Part shown: positions 31,382-37,735 of the stretch, in pieces | Numbering within the stretch: the stretch's first letter is position 1 | How the letters are laid out: each line of letters opens with the position of its first letter | From: Blautia sp. | GTDB lineage: Bacteria; Bacillota; Clostridia; Lachnospirales; Lachnospiraceae | Assembly (NCBI GenBank): GCA_022777285.1 | Contig: JALFGN010000102.1 | Location: 1 to 37,735 of the forward strand | Length of the DNA: 37,735 nt | Reading direction: 5' to 3' | The notes under the pieces: generated by a model | The model's database searches: none | The model's input: only the letters and a program-made list of their open reading frames with translations | What the model was told of the DNA's origin: nothing | Program-made: the position numbers and the translations under genes

Positions 31382-33306
31382 TGCATGGACCGAAAAACAT
31401 GCCGGGCGGTTCCAAGGGAAGTATGCCGGGCGGCATCAAGGGGAAACCCGGAAAGACCCTGAAACGGACACTTGGATATATGTTGGTGAATTATAAACTT
31501 CCATTTGCAATTGTAGTGGCCTGCATTCTGATCACGGCATTTGCCACATTGGAAGGAACTTTGTTTATGCAGAAACTCATCGATGATTATATTTTGCCGA
31601 TGACAAGAGAGGAAGTTCCGGACTTTACCCCACTGATGCATGCTTTGGTGAAACTGGCCGGCATCTTTGGGATTGGTGTTATTTCTGCACTGACTTACAA
31701 TAAAATCATGGTATATATCAGCCAGGGAACCATGCGGAAACTTCGTGTGGAATTATTTACGCATATGGAATCGCTGCCAATTAAATATTTTGACACCCAT
31801 CCACATGGAGATATTATGTCTGTATATACCAATGACGTGGATACGCTGCGTCAGCTTATGGGGCAGAGTATTCCCCAGGTATTGAACTCTCTGGTCACCA
31901 TTGTTATGACATTGATCAGCATGATAGTTCTGAACATTCCGCTTACCATTCTTACTTTGCTTATGGTAGGTGTTATGATGACTGTAACGAAAAAACTGGC
32001 TGCGAGATCCGGAACATACTTTGGCGAACAGCAGATGAATCTTGGAAAAGTAAACGGTTATATTGAAGAGATGATGGAAGGGCAGAAAGTCGTAAAGGTA
32101 TTTTGCCATGAAGAAAAGAGCATTTCCGAATTCAAAAAAATCAATGAGGAATTGCGGGAGAGCGCACAAAAGGCCAATACCTTTGCCAATATTATGATGC
32201 CTGTAAATGGAAATCTGGGCAATATCAGTTATGTACTTTGTTCTGTACTGGGTGCAGCTCTGGCAATCAGCGGATTTTCCGGAATCACACTGGGAACTCT
32301 GGTTTCTTTCCTTACTTTAAATAAGAACTTTACCCAGCCGGTAACACAAGTCAGCCAGCAGATGAACAGCATTGTTATGGCTATGGCAGGCGCAGACCGT
32401 ATTTTCCGTCTTCTGGATGCAAAACCGGAGATGGATGAAGGATATGTAGAATTGGTGAATGCAAAAGAACTGCCGGACGGTACTTTGACAGAAACCAGTG
32501 AACGAACCGGTCTGTGGGCATGGAGACATCCACATAAAGCAGAAGGAACGGTGACTTATACAAAACTGGAGGGAAATGTAACGTTCCACAGTGTGGATTT
32601 TGGCTATACAGAAGAAAAGATGGTTCTCCATGATGTGAAACTGTATGCAGAACCTGGACAGAAGATTGCTTTTGTAGGAAGTACGGGAGCGGGAAAAACA
32701 ACGATAACCAATCTGATCAACCGTTTTTATGATATTCAGGATGGAAAGATCCGCTATGACAACATTAATATCAATAAGATAAAAAAAGCAGATCTTCGTC
32801 GTTCACTTGGAATCGTATTGCAGGATACCCATTTATTTACGGGTACTGTTATGGATAACATCCGTTATGGAAGACTGGATGCCACCGATGAAGAATGTAT
32901 GGCAGCAGCAAGACTGGCCAATGCAGATGGATTTATCCGCAGACTGCCGGAAGGCTATCATACCCTTCTGTCCGGAGACGGAGGAAACTTAAGCCAGGGA
33001 CAGAGACAGCTCTTGTCCATTGCAAGAGCGGCTGTTGCAGATCCACCGGTACTGATTCTGGATGAAGCGACCTCTTCTATTGATACAAGAACAGAAACGC
33101 TGGTACAGCAGGGCATGGACCGTCTGATGAAAGGAAGGACAACCTTTGTAATTGCCCATCGTCTGTCTACTGTTCGCAACTCAGACTGCATTATGGTTCT
33201 GGAACAGGGAAGAATCATTGAGCGGGGAACCCATGAGCAGCTGATGGAAGAAAAAGGAAAATATTATCAGCTCTATACAGGGAATTTTGCAGAAGAAACG
33301 GCGTGA
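31381..33306 (+). CDS. ABC exporter half-transporter with canonical catalytic site
   Basis: A 641-residue protein starting MHGPKNMPGGSKGSMPGG, a glycine/proline-rich cytosolic leader of about 30 residues typical of the second half of heterodimeric exporters. Six helices are followed by Walker A GSTGAGKTT (Lys439), the signature LSQGQRQLLS and Walker B VLILDEATSSID with Glu562. The ATG overlaps the previous stop (TGATG), with GGAGGTG seven bases upstream; GTG at 31378 would add one residue. With the previous protein it forms a heterodimer with one active and one degenerate ATP site. A 27-base-arm hairpin starts at its stop codon. Confidence 0.93.
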   Translation: MHGPKNMPGGSKGSMPGGIKGKPGKTLKRTLGYMLVNYKLPFAIVVACILITAFATLEGTLFMQKLIDDYILPMTREEVPDFTPLMHALVKLAGIFGIGVISALTYNKIMVYISQGTMRKLRVELFTHMESLPIKYFDTHPHGDIMSVYTNDVDTLRQLMGQSIPQVLNSLVTIVMTLISMIVLNIPLTILTLLMVGVMMTVTKKLAARSGTYFGEQQMNLGKVNGYIEEMMEGQKVVKVFCHEEKSISEFKKINEELRESAQKANTFANIMMPVNGNLGNISYVLCSVLGAALAISGFSGITLGTLVSFLTLNKNFTQPVTQVSQQMNSIVMAMAGADRIFRLLDAKPEMDEGYVELVNAKELPDGTLTETSERTGLWAWRHPHKAEGTVTYTKLEGNVTFHSVDFGYTEEKMVLHDVKLYAEPGQKIAFVGSTGAGKTTITNLINRFYDIQDGKIRYDNININKIKKADLRRSLGIVLQDTHLFTGTVMDNIRYGRLDATDEECMAAARLANADGFIRRLPEGYHTLLSGDGGNLSQGQRQLLSIARAAVADPPVLILDEATSSIDTRTETLVQQGMDRLMKGRTTFVIAHRLSTVRNSDCIMVLEQGRIIERGTHEQLMEEKGKYYQLYTGNFAEETA

Positions 33307-33366
33307 ATAAAGAAACAGGGACGGATGCGGCTCAATTTGCCGCAGCCGTCCCTGTTTCTTTATTCA
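33304..33366. terminator. very long near-perfect hairpin after the ABC exporter operon
   Basis: The 27-base arms at 33304-33330 and 33340-33366 pair with a single A/G mismatch, around a nine-base loop region. The left arm begins with the stop codon of the exporter gene (TGAATAAAGAAACAGGGACG). The right arm ends eight bases before the truncated permease frame. The outer stem is A/T-rich, so it can act as a bidirectional terminator. It is longer than a usual terminator and could be a repeat unit. Confidence 0.7.
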
Positions 33367-33373
33367 GAGTCGG

Positions 33374-34000
33374 ATGTATGAAGAATTAATCATGGATAAA
33401 GCGATTAAAGGGATCGGGGCAATCCGTACAACAGTATTGATTCCATGGGCAATTCCAACAGCAGTATCAGCAATGATCTGGAGTTATATGTATGATGGAA
33501 GTTATGGTGTGATTTCAAAAATTTTCTCAAGTATTGGTCTGATTTCCAAACAGTCCGCTATGCTTCTTACTTCATCAGGAGCTATGACTTCTATTGTTAT
33601 TTCTGACGTATGGAAAACAACTCCTTATATGGCATTGCTGCTTTTGGCCGGACTTCAGGTCATTGACAGAGGACTGTATGAAAGTTCTGCGATTGATGGA
33701 GCAGGTCCTTTTACTACATTCTTTAAAATTACATTGCCATTGATGAAACCGAGTCTTCTGGTAGCCTTATTATTCCGTACTTTGGATGCATTCCGTGTAT
33801 ACGATCTGATTGCGATTTTGACAGGAGGCGGTCCAGGAAACGGAACAGAATCTCTGTCTGTGTATGCATATAAGCTGATGTTTGGGCAGAGTAATTATGG
33901 ATATGGCTCGGTAGTAGTTATGGGAATGGCAGTATGCGTAGCCATTATTGCAGTTCTTTATGTGAAAGTACTTGGTGCTGAAGTAATCAGTAACGATTAA
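33374..34000 (+). pseudogene. MalF-type sugar ABC permease, N-terminally truncated
   Basis: A 208-residue frame matching the last two thirds of a MalF/UgpA-like permease: RTTVLIPWAIPTAVSAMIWS, then the EAA loop ESSAIDGAGPFTTFFKITLP and FRVYDLIAILTGGGP, ending near the usual C-terminus. Normal proteins have about 290 residues; the first two membrane helices are gone. The truncation point lies directly after the long hairpin. The ATG at 33374 has no good binding site. A substrate-binding protein gene is also missing. It probably once imported maltose or isomalto-oligosaccharides for the downstream glucosidase. Confidence 0.82.
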
Positions 34001-34016
34001 GAAGGGAGGAAGGAAA

Positions 34017-34545
34017 ATGAGTAAGAATAAAACGTTTCATATTGTATGCTGGATATTTGTTGTGGCTTTTTGTTAATTACAGTATTTCCTTTCTTCTGGA
34101 TTCTGAATAGTTCCTTTAAACCGGAATCCGAGATTTTTGGTGCAAATTGTTATCGAATTATTGCAGAAAATCCAACAATAGAAAACTATAAAGTAGTAAT
34201 TTTTGAAAAAGGAATGTTGAGAGCCATTGGAAAATTGACGGATGTTCTACATGGGGGATGCTATGGAGAATTATTTTTCCGATTGCGGCACCTGGTGTAT
34301 TTACAACAGCAATTATGAGCTTTATAGCAGCATGGAATGAATATCTGTTGTCCTGTACGCTGAATATTGATGAAAAAATACAGACAGTGCCTGTACGTCT
34401 GAGTTATCTGAAAGATCAGTTTACCATATTCTGGAGTCAAATTTCGGCTGCAACGGTAGTGGTTGTAATTCCTACGCTTCTGATTGTTCTTTTGTTCCAA
34501 AAACAAATTGTCGCAGGTATTGCAAATGGTGCAGTAAAAGAATAA
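34017..34545 (+). pseudogene. MalG-type sugar ABC permease, frameshifted and internally deleted
   Basis: Starts MSKNKTFHIVCWIFVVAFC after GGGAGGAAGG and stops at 34076. A shifted frame continues LLITVFPFFWILNSSFKPES and NPTIENYKVVIFEKGMLRAI, a typical MalG N-terminus. Near 34232 it jumps to DGCSTWGMLWRIIFPIAAPG, the second half of the EAA loop, and then runs intact to QKQIVAGIANGAVKE. About 100-110 residues with three helices are missing. There is thus at least one frameshift and one deletion. Together with the malF-like remnant this transporter is dead. Confidence 0.82.
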
Positions 34546-34597
34546 AATAGAAACAGCTATTTTGATGAGAGAAAAACAGAAAGGAAAAAGAACAATT

Positions 34598-36256
34598 ATG
34601 AAAAAAGCCTGGTGGAAAGAAGCGGTGGTATATCAGATATACCCAAGAAGTTTTATGGATTCGAACGGGGATGGAATCGGGGATCTTCCCGGAATCATCA
34701 GCAAACTGGATTATCTGAAAGAGTTGGGCGTTGACGTGATCTGGCTCTCTCCCTGTTACAAATCTCCAAATGATGATAATGGATATGATATTTCTGATTA
34801 CAGAGATATTATGGATGAATTCGGCACATTGGAAGATTTCCGTACCATGCTTGAAGGGATTCATAAAAGAGGAATGAAACTGGTTATGGACCTGGTAGTG
34901 AATCATACTTCCGATGAACATGCCTGGTTTATGGAATCCAGAAAATCAAAAGACAATCCGTACCGCGATTATTATATTTGGAGAGATGGAAAAGACGGAA
35001 AAGAGCCAAATAACTGGACCTCTTATTTCTATGGGCCTGCATGGGAATACGATAAGGAGACGGATCAGTATTATCTCCATATTTTCTCAAGAAAACAGCC
35101 GGATTTGAACTGGGAAAATCCGAACGTACGTTATGAAGTGTATGATATGATGAAGTACTGGCTGGATATGGGCTGTGATGGCTTCCGTATGGATGTAGTC
35201 AATATGTATTCCAAAGTACCGGGACTGCCGGACGGAAAACCTGCAGAAATCACAGGAAAAGAACATTTTCAGGATGGTCCCCGCATTCATGAATTTCTTC
35301 AGGAAATGAACCGCGAGGTATTGTCGAAATATGATATCATGACAGTAGGAGAAACTGCAGATGTCAGCATCGAAGAAGCCCTGCGTTATGCCAATAATGA
35401 AGGAACAGAACTTGGAATGGTCTTCCAGTTTGAACAGAATATGATCGATAATGGAGAGACAAGATTCAGCTACAGAAAAGTGCCGCTTCCAGAGCTGAAG
35501 GCATGTTTCAGCAAATGGCAGAGACAGCTGGAAGGAAAAGCATGGAACAGTCTTTACTGGACAAATCATGATCAGCCAAGAACTGTATCACGAAGAGGGA
35601 ATGATAAAGAGTACCGGAAAGAAAGCCAGAAGATGCTGTACACCATGCTTATGACCATGCAGGGTACACCTTATATCTATCAAGGCGAAGAAATCGGAAT
35701 GACCAATGTATATTTCGATGATATTCAGGATTATGATGATGTGGAAATCAGAAACTACTGGGAACGTTATGTAGTGAATGGGACAGAAGATCCGGAAAAA
35801 ACACTGGATGGTATTCATTTCCGTGCAAGAGATAATGCAAGAACTCCGATGCAGTGGGACGATTCCGAAAATGCTGGCTTTACCACGGGAAAACCATGGA
35901 TCAAAGTAAATCCCAATTATAAAGAAATCAATGTCAAAGAGGCACTGGAAGATCCAGATTCCATTTTCCACTATATGCAGGATCTGATTCGTATGAGGAA
36001 AGCAAATGAAGTCGCAGTCTATGGTGATTTTAAAGAATATGAACCGGAGAATGAAAAACTGTATATTTATGAGAGGAACTTTGAAGGAAAGAAACTCTTT
36101 GTAGTTTTGAATTTTACAGAAGAAACGGTAGATTTCTGTGTACCGGAAGGGATTTCAGGAGAAGGAGCAGAATTGCTCATAGATAATTACAAGGACGGAG
36201 GAAAACTGGAGAACAGAGTGATGCGTCCTTATGAAGCGTCTGTTTATCTTATTTGA
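34598..36256 (+). CDS. GH13 oligo-1,6-glucosidase (alpha-glucosidase)
   Basis: A 552-residue cytosolic enzyme of glycoside hydrolase family 13, subfamily 31 type. It cuts terminal alpha-1,6 (and some alpha-1,4) glucose from short isomalto-oligosaccharides. WWKEAVVYQIYPRSFMDSNG is the usual opening. The catalytic triad is Asp199 (GFRMDVVN), Glu252 (VGETAD) and Asp325 (TNHDQPR). The residue after the nucleophile is Val200, as in alpha-1,6-specific members; alpha-1,4 enzymes usually have Ala or Thr. ARTPMQWDDSENAGF is present. The start at 34598 follows AAAGGAAAAAG. Its presumed import system upstream is broken, so substrate must enter another way. Confidence 0.93.
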   Translation: MKKAWWKEAVVYQIYPRSFMDSNGDGIGDLPGIISKLDYLKELGVDVIWLSPCYKSPNDDNGYDISDYRDIMDEFGTLEDFRTMLEGIHKRGMKLVMDLVVNHTSDEHAWFMESRKSKDNPYRDYYIWRDGKDGKEPNNWTSYFYGPAWEYDKETDQYYLHIFSRKQPDLNWENPNVRYEVYDMMKYWLDMGCDGFRMDVVNMYSKVPGLPDGKPAEITGKEHFQDGPRIHEFLQEMNREVLSKYDIMTVGETADVSIEEALRYANNEGTELGMVFQFEQNMIDNGETRFSYRKVPLPELKACFSKWQRQLEGKAWNSLYWTNHDQPRTVSRRGNDKEYRKESQKMLYTMLMTMQGTPYIYQGEEIGMTNVYFDDIQDYDDVEIRNYWERYVVNGTEDPEKTLDGIHFRARDNARTPMQWDDSENAGFTTGKPWIKVNPNYKEINVKEALEDPDSIFHYMQDLIRMRKANEVAVYGDFKEYEPENEKLYIYERNFEGKKLFVVLNFTEETVDFCVPEGISGEGAELLIDNYKDGGKLENRVMRPYEASVYLI

Positions 36257-36286
36257 TAGAAGCAAAAAGTGTTTCTGCCTGTAGAC

Positions 36287-36323
36287 AAACCTGGTGTTGG
36301 GCATAAAACCCAACACCAGGTTT
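36287..36323. terminator. bidirectional terminator after the glucosidase gene
   Basis: AAACCTGGTGTTGGG (36287-36301) pairs perfectly with CCCAACACCAGGTTT (36309-36323), with flanking CTTT. It can serve the glucosidase gene and the opposite-strand genes. The transposase scrap begins just beyond it. Confidence 0.75.
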
Positions 36324-36326
36324 CTT

Positions 36327-36459
36327 TAACAAGATCATAAATAAATTTCCAATTAATTGCCTTGTCAATCAATTGCAGCATATAGTTTTGTGGCATCATG
36401 TCATTTATGGACTTCCTTTCCAATAAGTGTTTATAATAGATTTCTGCATCGAGAAACAT
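36327..36459 (-). pseudogene. transposase N-terminal scrap (DUF772/IS1182- or IS5-like)
   Basis: On the minus strand the frame reads MFLDAEIYYKHLLERKSIND, then MMPQNYMLQLIDKAINWKFI and YDLVKE. The pattern of two hydrophilic residues, MVP, LL-x2-ID-x2-I-x-FSFIYDLV is the N-terminal DUF772 signature of transposases. It stops where the hairpin at 36287-36323 starts, so only about 45 of some 450 residues survive. No inverted repeats of an insertion sequence were identified. It shows past mobile-element activity at this junction. Confidence 0.6.
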
Positions 36460-36525
36460 ATCACGTATGCAAGTCGATGCTTTCCACCCAATAAAAAAGC
36501 CCATAGCATTTTATAATACAACCGT

Positions 36526-37735
36526 TTATTTGGAAACCTTGGAAGGAATCAGACTTACAAGAAAATAAGCAATTGCTGAGGGGATGATTGGGAAAAGGCT
36601 TCCTGGGATAATGTTTCCAAATGGGAATACAACACCCGGAATCCAGCTGACAAGAACTGTCAATACACCTACGACAGAAGCTGTTACAGCGCTTTTTGCA
36701 TCTCCTTTTTTCCATATAACCCCACCTACAAAAGGAACAAAGCATGCTGCTGCTAGGAAGGAGTATACAGAATTTAATAATCCTAAAATACTGCTTGCTG
36801 AAAGTGCCAGTGCAGTGGACGTAAACATAAATCCAATATTAACAACCAGCGTAATTTTCTTTAACTGGGCTTCGGATGGATTCTTCTTTAATGCACCCTG
36901 CCAGATATCTCTGGTAAGGACAGTCGACATGGTAATCAGTCCGCAGTCAATGGTAGACATTACTGCTGCCAGGACAGCTGCAATAATCAAAGCACATACA
37001 ATAGCAGGCAATTCATTTAAGATGATATCAAAAAATGCACTGTTTCCATTGGTTCCATATTTATATGCTCCATAGGAACCGATAAAAGCCGGCATGAGTG
37101 CCAGAGGAATCATAACGAGGCAAGAGAGATAGCATGCAATACGTGAAATTTTTGCACTTTTGGCAGAGTTTACACGCTGGTATGTAGGCTGATCTGTTAC
37201 CATGCCAAACAGCAGAGGAAGCATCATACCCGCAAAACCTGCTGCTGACAGACCACTCATATCCAAAGAAGAACTTGCAAGAGTCCCGGCTTCAATGGCA
37301 GCGCTCATATCACCGATTGCTCCTCTTACGAATAAAACAACTGTAGTAGCGATAAGACCGATTAAAATAACGATAGTCTGAATAACAGAAGTTGCAAAAG
37401 CACCCCAAAGACCAGATAATTGTGAATATAACAGGACGACTACGGCAATAGCAATGGCGCCTGCATTTCCAGGAAGATCCAATGCCTCAAATAATGCTTT
37501 TCCTGCCATAATCTGTCCTGCAATCAGGCCGATGGAAGAAAGTGCGGTACTCAAATCATAAATGGTTCCTGGAATTTCATTGCGATAGCGTTCTCTGGTA
37601 TAGTCTGCCATGGACATATATCCATGATTGTAAATGAAATTGTTCAGAAACAGGGCAACCATTACAGTAGATAAGGCACAGGCAATACCGTAAGCAGAAC
37701 CGGCAAGTCCAGAAACAGAACCTTCTGCAGCACCG
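36526..37735 (-). CDS. sodium:solute symporter family protein (5' end beyond window)
   Basis: The frame is open to the right edge (SVSGLAGSAYGIACALST precedes the first internal Met at 37662), so about 402 residues of the C-terminal part are seen. It has at least ten hydrophobic helices. GYMSMADYTRERYRNEIPGT, GMVTDQPTYQRVNSAKSAK and AVLAAVMSTIDCGLITMSTVLTRDI are hallmarks of the SSS family (the last is the region that lines the Na+ site). The C-terminus ends VSLIPSKVSK. It imports a small solute with Na+; the substrate cannot be told. No clear terminator of its own is seen. Confidence 0.9.
   Translation of the reverse strand, partial: GAAEGSVSGLAGSAYGIACALSTVMVALFLNNFIYNHGYMSMADYTRERYRNEIPGTIYDLSTALSSIGLIAGQIMAGKALFEALDLPGNAGAIAIAVVVLLYSQLSGLWGAFATSVIQTIVILIGLIATTVVLFVRGAIGDMSAAIEAGTLASSSLDMSGLSAAGFAGMMLPLLFGMVTDQPTYQRVNSAKSAKISRIACYLSCLVMIPLALMPAFIGSYGAYKYGTNGNSAFFDIILNELPAIVCALIIAAVLAAVMSTIDCGLITMSTVLTRDIWQGALKKNPSEAQLKKITLVVNIGFMFTSTALALSASSILGLLNSVYSFLAAACFVPFVGGVIWKKGDAKSAVTASVVGVLTVLVSWIPGVVFPFGNIIPGSLFPIIPSAIAYFLVSLIPSKVSK

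Noticed and set aside
33304-33366. CRISPR repeat or tandem repeat array
   Set aside because: Only one inverted repeat is present, with no repeated spacing; no CRISPR-like arrays were seen anywhere in the window.
36244-36504. A real 86-residue gene downstream of the glucosidase
   Set aside because: The middle part is a transposase fragment; the end runs into the antisense of the terminator hairpin, so it is a scrap and not a gene.

Overview
The window looks like a chromosomal segment of a strictly anaerobic gut Firmicute of the family Lachnospiraceae (Blautia/Ruminococcus-like). The grounds are moderate GC content, strong AGGAGG-type ribosome binding sites, T-box and FMN leader RNAs, V4R and FliB-type proteins, and an Hdr/Flx electron-transfer operon. 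The genus is an inference. No rRNA, tRNA, CRISPR array or phage genes were seen.

Layout. 1-905: a decayed MATE efflux gene convergent with a small DtxR/MntR-type repressor. 1005-4077: a tryptophan-type T-box leader followed by the ABC importer trpXYZ. 4116-5524: a promoter, an FMN riboswitch and two hairpins in front of a riboflavin operon reduced to scraps of ribD and ribBA plus an intact ribH. 5534-12936: a myo-inositol locus with a LacI-type regulator, iolG, iolI, a GPH/MFS symporter fused to a cytidylate-kinase-like domain, iolE and iolH, with three similar operator-like palindromes. The later enzymes iolD, iolC, iolB and iolJ are absent here. 13003-14826: a YkgJ-type cysteine-cluster protein and a FliB-type flagellin lysine methylase homologue.

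14891-26762 is the most interesting block. One co-directional operon encodes an LDH-like enzyme with the malate-type Arg, then HdrB, HdrC, HdrA, an MvhD/FlxD protein, two iron-sulfur proteins, an FAD/NAD(P) protein (FlxA/AsrB-like), a soluble FrdB and FrdA pair, both subunits of class I fumarase and a small membrane protein. Together they would carry out oxaloacetate to malate to fumarate to succinate. The Hdr/Flx set would couple NAD(P)H and ferredoxin to fumarate reduction by flavin-based bifurcation, without a membrane anchor. Two Rex-like sites flank the leader. The coupling is inferred from gene content and intact cofactor motifs.

26810-37735: a V4R sensor with a PAS-like/GGDEF diguanylate cyclase; a LysR regulator divergent from a heterodimeric ABC exporter; a very long hairpin; truncated malF-like and malG-like permease remnants; an intact GH13 oligo-1,6-glucosidase; a transposase scrap; and a sodium:solute symporter that runs off the right edge.

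A second theme is that several loci (MATE, rib, malFG, transposase) have lost internal coding segments while the neighbouring genes are intact. This suggests deletion-driven decay of dispensable transport and vitamin functions.
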